From: Stenotrophobium rhamnosiphilum
GTDB taxonomy: Bacteria > Pseudomonadota > Gammaproteobacteria > Nevskiales > Nevskiaceae
DNA length: 64,000 nt
NCBI RefSeq assembly: GCF_003052265.1
Contig: NZ_QANS01000004.1
Span: forward strand, 62,414-126,413
Direction of reading: 5' to 3'
A program made the translations under genes and the position numbers. Under the pieces are notes generated by a model. That model was not told where the DNA came from and searched no databases. It saw only the letters and a program-made list of their open reading frames with translations. Below are positions 7,751 to 17,389 of this stretch, piece by piece. Position 1 is the first letter of the stretch; each line of letters begins with the position of its first letter.

Positions 7751-8038
7751 TCAGATTATTCCTCGTAGCCGTCCTTTCGATAGGGCATCTTCGCGGGAAC
7801 TGGCGCCAAGCTTGTAGTAGAGATTTTTAACATGCCATTTCACTGTGCCTGGAGAAATGATCAGTTCTCGCGCAACGCCCTTAACCGATAGGCCCGTTCC
7901 CAGTAGCACTAGAACTTCTATCTCGCGAGGTGTCAGTAATCTAGTATCGGTGGCATCGACTGCGGGAATTTTGTAACCATCTCCCATCGAACGTTGCACC
8001 GACTCGAAAGCAACGAAAGAACCTAGGCTAATTTCCAT
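7751..8038 (-). CDS. Stand-alone LuxR/GerE-type helix-turn-helix regulator (mini-LuxR 1)
   Basis: This 95-residue protein is little more than the LuxR/GerE DNA-binding domain. It carries LTPREIEVLVLLGTG followed by the recognition helix region ISPGTVKWHVKNLYYKLGA (about residues 34-82). It has no receiver, autoinducer or ATP-binding domain, only a 30-residue N-terminal lead. It is closely related to the 106-residue protein at 48358-48678, sharing the words GVAR, ISPGTVKWHV and SRE. It is the last gene of a minus-strand run that starts with the hydrolase at 10436 and continues with the aminopeptidase. What it senses, if anything, is unknown; it may act as a dimer or with a partner. Confidence 0.88.
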   Translation of the reverse strand: MEISLGSFVAFESVQRSMGDGYKIPAVDATDTRLLTPREIEVLVLLGTGLSVKGVARELIISPGTVKWHVKNLYYKLGASSREDALSKGRLRGII

Positions 8039-8090
8039 TTTTCTGTCTCGATCTTGAAGTATGCGACCGCACTCAATTCCGTAGTTCGAT

Positions 8091-9536
8091 TTACTGCTTG
8101 GAGATCAGGCTCGCCAAGCGATCCAAAATCTTTACGCCCCAGGCAGATGGCCCTGGTTTTAGACCTGAATTACTGCGAGTGGTCAGTACTGTGCTCGCCA
8201 TGTCCAAATGAGCCCATTTCGATCCAACCGTAAATTTCTCAAGAAATTTAGCGCCAGCGATTGAGGAGCCGTAGGCCGGAATACCGATACTGGTCATTGC
8301 GCCAACGTTTTTTACATCCGCTATTTCGGACTCAACAACATAATCCTGAAGCGGTGAAAGCGGCATGCGCCAGAGTAGATCGCCGGTTTCGCTGGAAGCC
8401 TGCTGCAGCAATTGTGCGAGTGGTTCGTCGTTGGCGAAAAGACCAGCGAATTCCTGATGGAAGGTTGCTGCAATAGCACCGGTCAGGGTCGCGATATCGA
8501 CGAGATACTTTGGTTTGAACTTGGTTTGTGCGTAGGTCAGACCGTCTGCCAGCACGATGCGTCCTTCTGCATCGGTGTTAGCAACTTCGATGGTGATGCC
8601 TGCGAGTGAGGAGATCACGTCGCCAGGGCGATAGGCATCGGGGCCGATCACATTTTCAGCCAGTGTTAATACGACGGCGACATTAATCTTCGCTTTGCGC
8701 AACGCCAGAACGCGTAACGCGGCAATGGCTGCTGCAGCGCCACCCTTGTCGAGTTTCATCTTTTCGATGATCACAGTTTTTAAGTTCAGGCCGCCGCCAT
8801 CAAAAGTCAGGCCTTTGCCTACGATAGCGAGATCCGTGCCTTTTCCAGCGCGCCCATTCCACTGCGCGACAACCATGCAGGGTTTCTCAACACTGGATCG
8901 ACCAACACTAAGCAGGCCATGTGCGCCCATCTTTTCCAGCGCAGTCATGTTGAGCACTTTTACATCAACGCCTATTGAAGAGAGGGACTGTGACTCTTTT
9001 GCAAATTGCAAAGGGGTCAAGTGATTCGGTGGCGCGTCGACTAGCGCACGCGCCCAGTTCATTGAAGTGGCGAGATCCTCTGCACGTTTCAGTGTGTCCT
9101 TGCTGACGCCAACGACGCGCAGTTGTGGCACGACAGTCACCGCAGTTTTGCGATAAATCTTATTACTGTAGCTGGCGAGCAAAGCGCCGACGCAAAACGA
9201 TTGCGATGCCTCTGCACTGGCGAATGCACCTGCAATCTGTGCTTGTTCAAGTCCGGTCGCCTGTAGCGCAGCAACAGCTTGGGCGCCTACTGATTCCCAG
9301 TAAACAGCTGAGCCCGCAGCGGTGGCGTTGCCGCATCCAACTAAGAGCGCGCGACGCTGTCCGTCAACGTGATCAAATCGCTCGCCAGCGCGTCCCTTGA
9401 AAGTATCTGGGAGCTTGGGCGCTACGCCAGCGCACAAAGGCTGGCGCTTGCCATCGACAAGATGAATGAGAACAGGCAGCGCAGTCTTTCCAGCCGCTAC
9501 AAGCTTGAGTTTCTGAATTGAGTCAATCGAAATCAT
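8091..9536 (-). CDS. pepA: Leucyl aminopeptidase (peptidase family M17)
   Basis: This 481-residue cytosolic zinc/manganese aminopeptidase releases N-terminal residues, preferentially leucine, from peptides. The C-terminal catalytic half carries the family's metal and catalytic residues: K241 and D246 in VGKGLTFDGGG, K253 in NLKT, D263 in MKLDKGGAAA, and D322, E324 and R326 in the M17 signature NTDAEGRIVLADGL. The usual FDSGG is FDGGG here, a mild change. The weakly conserved N-terminal domain (1-150) is also present. It lies 33 bases downstream of an alpha/beta hydrolase and 52 bases upstream of mini-LuxR 1 on the same strand. It also lies close to the leucine dehydrogenase, which fits peptide-derived leucine being fed into catabolism. 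Confidence 0.95.
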   Translation of the reverse strand: MISIDSIQKLKLVAAGKTALPVLIHLVDGKRQPLCAGVAPKLPDTFKGRAGERFDHVDGQRRALLVGCGNATAAGSAVYWESVGAQAVAALQATGLEQAQIAGAFASAEASQSFCVGALLASYSNKIYRKTAVTVVPQLRVVGVSKDTLKRAEDLATSMNWARALVDAPPNHLTPLQFAKESQSLSSIGVDVKVLNMTALEKMGAHGLLSVGRSSVEKPCMVVAQWNGRAGKGTDLAIVGKGLTFDGGGLNLKTVIIEKMKLDKGGAAAAIAALRVLALRKAKINVAVVLTLAENVIGPDAYRPGDVISSLAGITIEVANTDAEGRIVLADGLTYAQTKFKPKYLVDIATLTGAIAATFHQEFAGLFANDEPLAQLLQQASSETGDLLWRMPLSPLQDYVVESEIADVKNVGAMTSIGIPAYGSSIAGAKFLEKFTVGSKWAHLDMASTVLTTRSNSGLKPGPSAWGVKILDRLASLISKQ

Positions 9537-9569
9537 GGTGTCACCTATGCGCCAAGGCGGCGTTGGAAT

Positions 9570-10436
9570 TTAGAGAAGAACGTCTGTGTGACTAGCCAGA
9601 TCACGCCATGCATCGCCCGTAACTACTGGGGCGTGCGTGCCTGGAATTTCTTGTGTAGAAATATTCGCGTACCGCTTTGCGAGTGCGATGTAGAACGGCA
9701 GCGATGGATCTTTTGTGGCGGAGTAAGCAAATACCTTTGCTTTGAGCGTGCTCCAATTGATTGGCCAGTTACGCGTTAGCACCAAATCGATGTCGCCCAT
9801 CAGCGTGTCGAATCCGTGAGGGTTAGCTAGCCCTTCTTGGATTGCCGCAATGATGTGGAGTTGATCTTGCTGCGTAAGTACGCCTTTCTTGGCGGCTTTG
9901 GAAACTCTTTTCTCAGTGCCTGTCGCAATATTCGCGAACGCGAGTTTGCGTAGTGGACGGCTCAGCATGAGGGCGAGCATCAAACGCATTGGCAGAGATA
10001 CCGCCTTCCATTCTGGCAACGTGCGTTCAGGCGAAGCATTGATCAGGCCAACAAGCGGTACGCGATCCGGCGCAAGTTCTGCGAGCTTGAGTGCAAACGG
10101 TCCGCCGGCAGACATGCCGATGGAGCCGAAACGCTTGAGCTGCAAATGATTGGCTAGTGCCAGCGCGTCGTTCGCAACGCCTTCAATGGTGTAGTTGGAG
10201 CGTTGATCTGAGCCGCCCATTCCAGGGCGATCAATGCCGATCACGCGCAAGCCTAGTTGAGTGCAATAACTGCGAGCGTATGCGGGTTCGATAGCGGATG
10301 AACCGCCACCGTGGAAATACAAAAACGGCTTCCCATCTACAGCGCCAAAGTCGCGATAGCTCAGCTTTCTTCCGTCTGCGAGCAACAGGAACTGCGGCGC
10401 TGTATCGCCAAGAAAAGGGGAGATGATCTTTGTCAT
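9570..10436 (-). CDS. Alpha/beta-fold hydrolase next to a TonB receptor
   Basis: This 288-residue alpha/beta hydrolase has an oxyanion-hole segment FHGGGSS near residue 41. The nucleophile elbow GMSAGG (serine near residue 108) and a C-terminal histidine in GTHAPV are also present. It has no signal peptide, so it should act in the cytoplasm on an ester, lactone or similar bond. It is the first gene of the minus-strand set hydrolase, leucyl aminopeptidase, mini-LuxR, and is divergent from the TonB receptor at 10596. The substrate is probably whatever that receptor imports; this is inferred from position only. Confidence 0.88.
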   Translation of the reverse strand: MTKIISPFLGDTAPQFLLLADGRKLSYRDFGAVDGKPFLYFHGGGSSAIEPAYARSYCTQLGLRVIGIDRPGMGGSDQRSNYTIEGVANDALALANHLQLKRFGSIGMSAGGPFALKLAELAPDRVPLVGLINASPERTLPEWKAVSLPMRLMLALMLSRPLRKLAFANIATGTEKRVSKAAKKGVLTQQDQLHIIAAIQEGLANPHGFDTLMGDIDLVLTRNWPINWSTLKAKVFAYSATKDPSLPFYIALAKRYANISTQEIPGTHAPVVTGDAWRDLASHTDVLL

Positions 10437-10460
10437 AGGTCTACCTGGCCGAAAGGTCTA

Positions 10461-10498
10461 TTAGTCGTATAGCTAAAGATATTTAGTTACTTGACTAA
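10461..10498. promoter_or_regulatory. Nested palindrome in the hydrolase/TonB-receptor divergent promoter
   Basis: Two inverted repeats share one centre (10479.5). The inner pair is CTAAA (10473-10477) and TTTAG (10482-10486). The outer pair is TTAGTC (10461-10466) and GACTAA (10493-10498). The 38-bp element lies between the starts of the divergent hydrolase and receptor genes. The symmetry suggests binding by a dimer or pair of dimers. The TetR protein at 14247 or mini-LuxR 1 are the candidate binders. Confidence 0.5.
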
Positions 10499-10595
10499 AC
10501 TTGTGCAGCATCATAGATTGATATGGCCATGCAGTAAAGAGCCATACGAAATGGATCGCATTTCAAGTGCAGCGGGTAGATTGGGAGCGAAGAAG

Positions 10596-13073
10596 ATGAG
10601 CCGGATTACAAGGAAAATTGCTGCGACGATTGTGGTCTGTGGCGTATGCATGACTGGAAACATTGCGCGCGCTCAGGACGCAGAAGCTCCGCCCAATGCG
10701 CCTGCAGCCAGCACGGATAGCAATTCCAATGAAATCGATACGCTACTGAGTGACATTGCAGAGCCTCAAGCGACAAAGGCGGCAACGCCTGTTGCTCCTG
10801 CACAAGAATTGCCGGTGCAAGCGTCTTCGGACGCTGCTTCTGCGCCGCAAGCATCCGAGACTCCAGCACCAACAACCGAAGCCGACAAGTTATTGCCTGT
10901 GGCAGCACCTTCCAACGGCGTACGCCTAGAAGAAATTGTCGTCACCGCGAATAAGCGATCAGAGAACGCTTCGCAGTTGGCGGGCTCCGTGAGTGCGGTG
11001 AGTCGCGAACAACTTGATAGAACGGGTTCGAGCAATTTCGCTGATTACCTTTCAACTACGCCCGGCGTGAATTTTAGTCAGGCCAACGCTGGCTATTCAG
11101 TCATCACCATCCGTGGTGTTTCATCCGATACCTATCCGGGTCTGACGCAGCCTGCTGTTGGTGTTTATTACGATGACATCCCGCTGACTGATCCAGCAGC
11201 GCCGATGGTGATTCCTGACGTCGACGCATTTGATGCAGAGCGCGTAGAAATTTTGCGCGGGCCTCAAGGCGCTTTGTACGGTTCGTCTTCTCTGGGTGGT
11301 GCGATCAACTACATTCCCACGCAGCCCAATCTGACGCAGACACAGTTCCGCTTTAACGGATCAGGCAGTAAAACGACCAATAGCAGCATTGGTGGCTCGG
11401 CAAAGATGATGTTCAACACGCCGATTCTGTCCGATACATTGAGAGATTCACTCGCATTACGTTTGGTCGGCTATTACACAAAAACGCCGGGTTACATCGA
11501 CAACGTAGGAACCGGCATTAAAGGCGCCAATAATTCGCGGACGACAGGCGGCCGCGCGATTCTCGGTTGGGCGATTTCCGACGGCACGAGAGTGTCGCTC
11601 TCCGGGCTCTATCAGGGCACTCGCTTGGATGACGCAGGTTATGTCGTCCCAAGTTTGGGCGATCTCAAAAAGACTTCCTTGGATCCCGAACCTTTTAGAA
11701 ACGATCTACGTTTGGCGGATTTGCATATTGAGACAGAAACGGATTTCGGCACCTTTGTCGCAATTGGCGGCTATCAGGACAAGGGCAGCGAACAGCATTT
11801 AGACGGTGCTACTGCGCTCGGTATTCAGGCACTTCAATTACGTTTGCCGCTTTCGCAGATCGGTCGCGTGAAAGGCTATACCGGCGAAATTCGTTTTATC
11901 TCTCCACAGAATGAAACATTCGAATGGTTGGCGGGCGCCTCATATGCCAATCGCAATGAAAAATTCTTGGTCTCGCTGAATGCTGATCTTCTCGCGAATA
12001 CGGCCTCACTACTCAGCACAGTTTTTAGTAGCTTGAGTATTACGCAGCTGAATGAGTTGCTTGCAGCAGGCACTTTATTCGACGAAACCGCCGACATTAC
12101 CGCGCCTGAAAAGGCGCTGTTCGCCGAAGCAACATACAAGCCGTCTGAGCAGTGGAAGATTACGTTCGGTGGTCGCTACTACATGAACGAAGTCGCAACG
12201 AAAACGCGGTCAACTGGCGTACTCGTGCTTCCGGCAGGCGGCATCGACATCAGAAGCGATCGCACCGAGAGTGCAAAAGGATTTAATCCGAAGGTGTCCG
12301 TGACTTGGCTGCCGACAGATCTGATGACGTTCTATGCGTTGATGTCGAAGGGATATCGCCTCGGTGGTCCTAACATCGTGCCAACAAATAGCACCAACGG
12401 AATCCCTCCGTTCTACAAGCCGGATCAGGTCTTCAACTATGAGTTGGGCACCAAGACCAAGTGGTTTGATGAGCAATTGGGTGTCGACATCACTGCATTC
12501 ATGATCGACTGGAAGAACTTTCCACTTCAGCTGCAGAGCAGCGATGGCCTGTTCAAGTATCAGAAGAATGCTGGCAACGCTCGCATCACGGGTATCGAAA
12601 CTTCGGTCACCGCGCGTCCGGTTGAAGCGATCACTTATCAAGGCTCGCTCACTTACCTGCATCCGGTGCTGACGCAGGACTTCGATCCCAACAATGGACG
12701 TCCTGCAGCGCCAAAGGGAACTCAGTTGCCTGGTTCGCCTACATGGACATTCTCCAACACGATTCTCGGTACGTGGTCTTGGGGTGACATCACGCCTGTG
12801 CTGGCTTTCATCCATCGCTTCGAAGGCGCTTCCGCTACTTCTTTGCAGTTTCCCGACGTGAAGAAGGGCAACTACAACTTGTTTGATGTGCGTCTGGGAA
12901 CGAAATTCTCGGAATCGATATCGATCAATCTTTACGGCAAAAATCTTACTGATGAACGTGGCGTCACCGCCGCCAACAACGTTACCACCGCAACCGGTTC
13001 CAACATTTCTGAGCAGTACCTTGTTATGCCCAGAACGTTCGGACTCGATTTAACCTACGACTTCGGAAATTAA
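10596..13073 (+). CDS. TonB-dependent outer-membrane receptor 1
   Basis: This 825-residue receptor imports a substrate across the outer membrane using TonB energy. I chose ATG 10596 because GGGAG at 10583-10587 is well placed and the protein then opens with a signal peptide cleaved after ARA (residue 26). The more upstream start at 10491 would bury the signal. After a Pro/Ala/Thr-rich linker (residues 27-108) come the TonB box LEEIVVTA (111-118), a plug domain and a beta-barrel ending in an aromatic residue region (LTYDFGN). The linker carries short acidic-leucine words, EIDTLL at 46-51 and ADKLL at 96-100, also found in the other two receptors. It is followed after 8 bases by an FMN hydroxyacid dehydrogenase. 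The substrate is unknown. Confidence 0.94.
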   Translation: MSRITRKIAATIVVCGVCMTGNIARAQDAEAPPNAPAASTDSNSNEIDTLLSDIAEPQATKAATPVAPAQELPVQASSDAASAPQASETPAPTTEADKLLPVAAPSNGVRLEEIVVTANKRSENASQLAGSVSAVSREQLDRTGSSNFADYLSTTPGVNFSQANAGYSVITIRGVSSDTYPGLTQPAVGVYYDDIPLTDPAAPMVIPDVDAFDAERVEILRGPQGALYGSSSLGGAINYIPTQPNLTQTQFRFNGSGSKTTNSSIGGSAKMMFNTPILSDTLRDSLALRLVGYYTKTPGYIDNVGTGIKGANNSRTTGGRAILGWAISDGTRVSLSGLYQGTRLDDAGYVVPSLGDLKKTSLDPEPFRNDLRLADLHIETETDFGTFVAIGGYQDKGSEQHLDGATALGIQALQLRLPLSQIGRVKGYTGEIRFISPQNETFEWLAGASYANRNEKFLVSLNADLLANTASLLSTVFSSLSITQLNELLAAGTLFDETADITAPEKALFAEATYKPSEQWKITFGGRYYMNEVATKTRSTGVLVLPAGGIDIRSDRTESAKGFNPKVSVTWLPTDLMTFYALMSKGYRLGGPNIVPTNSTNGIPPFYKPDQVFNYELGTKTKWFDEQLGVDITAFMIDWKNFPLQLQSSDGLFKYQKNAGNARITGIETSVTARPVEAITYQGSLTYLHPVLTQDFDPNNGRPAAPKGTQLPGSPTWTFSNTILGTWSWGDITPVLAFIHRFEGASATSLQFPDVKKGNYNLFDVRLGTKFSESISINLYGKNLTDERGVTAANNVTTATGSNISEQYLVMPRTFGLDLTYDFGN

Positions 13074-13081
13074 AACTCACC

Positions 13082-14239
13082 ATGTCGCTCGACCGTTGCT
13101 TCAACATTGCTGATCTGCGCGCACTTGCTAAGCGCAAGTTGCCAGCGCCCATGTTCCACTACATCGACGGCGGTGCTGACGACGAGTGGACTATGCGCCG
13201 CAATTCGGCAGCTTTTAACGATTACGAATTGCTGCCCAGCGCATTGGTGGATGTTTCTTCAGTCAATCTGCGCACGCGTGTGCTCGGTGTTGATGTAGAA
13301 ATGCCGCTGCTGTTGTCTCCCACTGGCATGTCGCGCCTGTTCCATCATCACAAAGAATTAGGTGCTGCGCGTGCGGCTGCGTCCGCAGGCTTGATGTATT
13401 CGCTCTCAACCATGGCGACCACCAACATCGAGGACGTCGCTAAAGCGAGTGACGGTCCGAAAATGTTTCAGGTCTATGTGTTTCGAGACCGAGGCCTAAC
13501 TCGGGAGCTCGTACAGCGCTGCAAAGAATCGGGCTACAAAGCTTTGTGCTTGACCGTGGATACGCCAGTTGCCGGAAATCGCGAGCGTGATCACCGCAAT
13601 GGCATGGTGATGCCACCCAAATTCTCGCTGGCCAGTTTAATGAGTTTCGTCGCTTCGCCAGAATGGTCACTCAACTATTTGCGGGATCCGAATTTCGATC
13701 TTGCTAACGTGGCGCACCGTGTTGATGCGCTGAAGGGCGGGTCTTTGGGTCTAATGAACTATGTGAATAGTCAGTTTGATGCAACCGTGTCATGGAAAGA
13801 CGCCGAATGGCTTGCAGGGGAGTGGGGTGGTTCGTTTGTGATCAAGGGCCTCTCACGACCTGATGATGCAAAGGCAGCTAAACGGATTGGCGCCAGTGCG
13901 TTGATGATTTCCAACCATGGTGGCCGTCAGCTTGACTGTTCGCCCGCCGCAATCGACTGCTTAGCGCCGATCCGTGATGCCGTTGGTGATGGTCTTGAGC
14001 TCATTGTGGATGGCGGAATTCGCCGTGGCTCGGATATCCTCAAGGCAGTAGCTTTAGGCGCTAATGCTTGTTCTATCGGCAGGCCGTATCTTTACGGTCT
14101 GGCCGCGGGTGGCGAGAAGGGCGTTACACGCGCGCTGACGCTACTTAAGGCTGAATTACTTCGGGATATGGCTTTGTTGGGTTGCAATGAAATGAAGCAA
14201 GTCGATCAAACGCGTGTGCAGTACAGAAAAAATAATTGA
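13082..14239 (+). CDS. FMN-dependent L-2-hydroxyacid dehydrogenase/oxidase (LldD/glycolate-oxidase family)
   Basis: This 385-residue TIM-barrel flavoenzyme oxidises an L-2-hydroxyacid such as lactate to the 2-oxoacid. Visible family motifs are the FMN-binding SPTGMSRL region near residue 80 and the catalytic histidine H279 in SNHGGRQLD with its following arginine. The phosphate-binding segment VDGGIRRGSD and the IGRPYLYG segment follow near the C-terminus. Length is normal. It starts 8 bases after the TonB receptor and ends 7 bases before the TetR gene, so the three are an operon. Because the neighbours process leucine-type amino acids, its substrate could be a branched hydroxyacid rather than lactate; this is inference. 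Confidence 0.92.
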   Translation: MSLDRCFNIADLRALAKRKLPAPMFHYIDGGADDEWTMRRNSAAFNDYELLPSALVDVSSVNLRTRVLGVDVEMPLLLSPTGMSRLFHHHKELGAARAAASAGLMYSLSTMATTNIEDVAKASDGPKMFQVYVFRDRGLTRELVQRCKESGYKALCLTVDTPVAGNRERDHRNGMVMPPKFSLASLMSFVASPEWSLNYLRDPNFDLANVAHRVDALKGGSLGLMNYVNSQFDATVSWKDAEWLAGEWGGSFVIKGLSRPDDAKAAKRIGASALMISNHGGRQLDCSPAAIDCLAPIRDAVGDGLELIVDGGIRRGSDILKAVALGANACSIGRPYLYGLAAGGEKGVTRALTLLKAELLRDMALLGCNEMKQVDQTRVQYRKNN

Positions 14240-14246
14240 GAAGAAA

Positions 14247-14909
14247 ATGCCGCAGCTTAAGAAAAAAGTTTTACCCGTCAAAAAAGTAAAAAAAGCAGCG
14301 ACTGCGGCTCCGCAGGCGAAGGTTCGCGCAGTGCGATCGGCAGCCGCCACCGCTGAAGTGCGTGGCGCGCTACTGAAAGCGTCATTGGAAGTGCTTGCCG
14401 AAGAAGGATTGGAAGCGGCAACCGTTAAACGTATCGCTGCCGTTGCTGGCGTGAATCATGGCTTGGTTCATTATTATTTCGGCAGCAAAGAATCAATGCT
14501 GTTGGAAGCGTTCAATTCTGAGCAGCAACGTGAACTCGAGAACGTGCGTGAGAGGTTCGGCGTTCAGGACACTGGAAAGGCATTGGAAGATTTCTGGTCA
14601 TTGATGCGCAAAAATTTGCATCACCCAAAGCGCGTCAAAATATCAGCACAGCTCACTGCGCTGAGTACTTACAACGCTCAACTAGCGACGGACATCAGTC
14701 AGGTGAACCGGCAGATTTCCACTGAGCTTGGCAAAATAATAAGTGCCCGCTTGGGCCGTGAAGCCAAGCCTAGTGACGCCATTGCTGCGCGCTTGCTGAT
14801 GGGCGGATTGGTCACGCTAGGACTCTGGTCTCTTCGCGAAAATCCAAAGGAACTGGATGAGGCCTTCGATATGTTGATTCGTATGGTTTCTGGCGAGCTG
14901 GCTCGTTAG
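14247..14909 (+). CDS. TetR/AcrR-family regulator with a long lysine-rich N-terminal tail
   Basis: This 220-residue TetR-type regulator has its helix-turn-helix around residues 45-90, including VKRIAAVAGVNHGLVHYYFGSKESML. The ligand-binding domain follows. ATG 14247 starts 7 bases after the upstream stop and has a purine-rich leader (GAGAAGAAA). The 33-base longer form would overlap the previous gene and is less likely. The first 40 residues are unusually rich in Lys, Ala and Val and resemble a basic, non-specific DNA-binding tail. It is the last gene of the TonB receptor operon and is the best candidate for binding the palindrome at 10461-10498. Confidence 0.9.
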   Translation: MPQLKKKVLPVKKVKKAATAAPQAKVRAVRSAAATAEVRGALLKASLEVLAEEGLEAATVKRIAAVAGVNHGLVHYYFGSKESMLLEAFNSEQQRELENVRERFGVQDTGKALEDFWSLMRKNLHHPKRVKISAQLTALSTYNAQLATDISQVNRQISTELGKIISARLGREAKPSDAIAARLLMGGLVTLGLWSLRENPKELDEAFDMLIRMVSGELAR

Positions 14910-14984
14910 CTTTAATACTTGTGGTGCGGGGATTGCAGGCTTCCTGTCCATGCGCTTGGCGGCGGTATAGATGACCGTAAAATA

Positions 14985-15048
14985 TTAATTATTAGGAAAA
15001 TATCCCGATAATTATCGAAAATACGGCAAAAATAGGGAATAAATCCCT
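14985..15048 (+). promoter_or_regulatory. Palindromic AT-rich sites upstream of the bkd operon
   Basis: The 192-bp gap before bkdA1 has no ORF but holds three small symmetric elements. These are TAGGA-AAATA-TCC around 14993-15005, a perfect CGATAATTATCG (15006-15017), and AGGGA-ATAAA-TCCCT (15034-15048). The pattern fits repeated Lrp-family sites, and an Lrp gene closes the operon at 20125. In Pseudomonas putida the bkd operon is activated by the Lrp-type protein BkdR, so the parallel is plausible but untested here. Confidence 0.4.
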
Positions 15049-15089
15049 GTAGCGCGGGCTTACTCTAACTCTATGAAAATAAAAGTTAG

Positions 15090-16370
<1,281 letters not shown>

Positions 16371-16373
16371 GTC

Positions 16374-17387
16374 ATGCCTTCAATGAACATGATCCAGGCT
16401 CTCAACTCGGCGATGGACGTAATGCTGGAACGCGATCCTGACGTCCTCATCTTTGGTCAGGACGTTGGATATTTCGGCGGCGTATTCCGTTGTACCGCGG
16501 GCTTGCAAAAAAAATATGGAAGCAAGCGAGTTTTCGATGCGCCGATTTCAGAAGGCGGCATTGTTGGCGCTGCGGTAGGTATGGGCGCGTATGGCTTGCG
16601 CCCTGTCGTCGAGATTCAATTCGCTGACTACATTTATCCTGCGATGGATCAGCTCACTTCAGAAGCAGCGCGTTTGCGATATCGCTCGGGTGGCGAATTC
16701 TCTGCACCGATCACTGTTCGCACACCTTGCGGCGGTGGCATCTATGGTGGCCAGACTCACAGCCAAAGTCCCGAAGCGATGTTTGCGCACGTCTGCGGAT
16801 TAAAGACGGTGATGCCTTCGAATCCCTACGACGCGAAAGGTTTGCTAATTGCTGCAATCGAAGATGACGATCCCGTTGTTTTCTTTGAACCCAAACGTAT
16901 CTACAACGGCCCGTTCGATGGACATCATGATCGCCCGGTAAAGCCTTGGGCAGGTCATGCGCTGGGTGAAGTGCCTGATGGTTACTACACGGTGCCATTG
17001 GGCCGGGCGAATGTCTTGCGTCCTGGAACAGCAGTCACCGTACTTTGCTACGGCACGATGGTGCATGTTTGTCTGGCTGCGGCGGCCGAGTCTGGTATCG
17101 ATGCTGAAGTAATCGACCTGCGTACGCTGATGCCACTCGATCTCGAAACGATTGAAGCATCGGTGCGAAAGACCGGCCGCTGCGTCATCGTTCATGAAGC
17201 AACACGCACTTGTGGCTTCGGTGCTGAATTGTCTGCGCAGGTGCAAGAAGCCTGCTTCATACATCTCGAAGCACCCATCGAGCGTGTGACTGGCTGGGAT
17301 ACGCCGTATCCGCTGGCGCATGAATGGCAATACTTCCCGGGACCCGCGCGTGTCAGCGAAGCCCTCACTCGCGTCATGGAGTTTTAA
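16374..17387 (+). CDS. bkdA2: Branched-chain 2-oxoacid dehydrogenase E1 beta subunit
   Basis: This 337-residue transketolase-like beta subunit completes the E1 heterotetramer and supplies the other half of the TPP site. It begins with the typical family opening (MNMIQALNSAMDVML). It contains FGQDVGYFGGVFRCTAGL near residue 30, the PISEGGIVGAAVGMGAYGLRPVVEIQF segment, and a C-terminal domain with VIDLRTLMPLD and VHEATRTCGFG. The stop is 2 bases before the E2 start, which suggests translational coupling. Confidence 0.96.
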   Translation: MPSMNMIQALNSAMDVMLERDPDVLIFGQDVGYFGGVFRCTAGLQKKYGSKRVFDAPISEGGIVGAAVGMGAYGLRPVVEIQFADYIYPAMDQLTSEAARLRYRSGGEFSAPITVRTPCGGGIYGGQTHSQSPEAMFAHVCGLKTVMPSNPYDAKGLLIAAIEDDDPVVFFEPKRIYNGPFDGHHDRPVKPWAGHALGEVPDGYYTVPLGRANVLRPGTAVTVLCYGTMVHVCLAAAAESGIDAEVIDLRTLMPLDLETIEASVRKTGRCVIVHEATRTCGFGAELSAQVQEACFIHLEAPIERVTGWDTPYPLAHEWQYFPGPARVSEALTRVMEF

Positions 17388-17389
17388 TC

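Noticed and set aside
12210-12815. Antisense ORF of 201 codons inside TonB receptor 1
   Set aside because: Composition is rich in Arg and His as expected from the reverse reading of a receptor barrel; no domain or ribosome site.
17324-17389. Extended start for the E2 gene
   Set aside because: It overlaps E1 beta in another frame and adds unrelated residues before the lipoyl domain; ATG 17390 fits the family opening.
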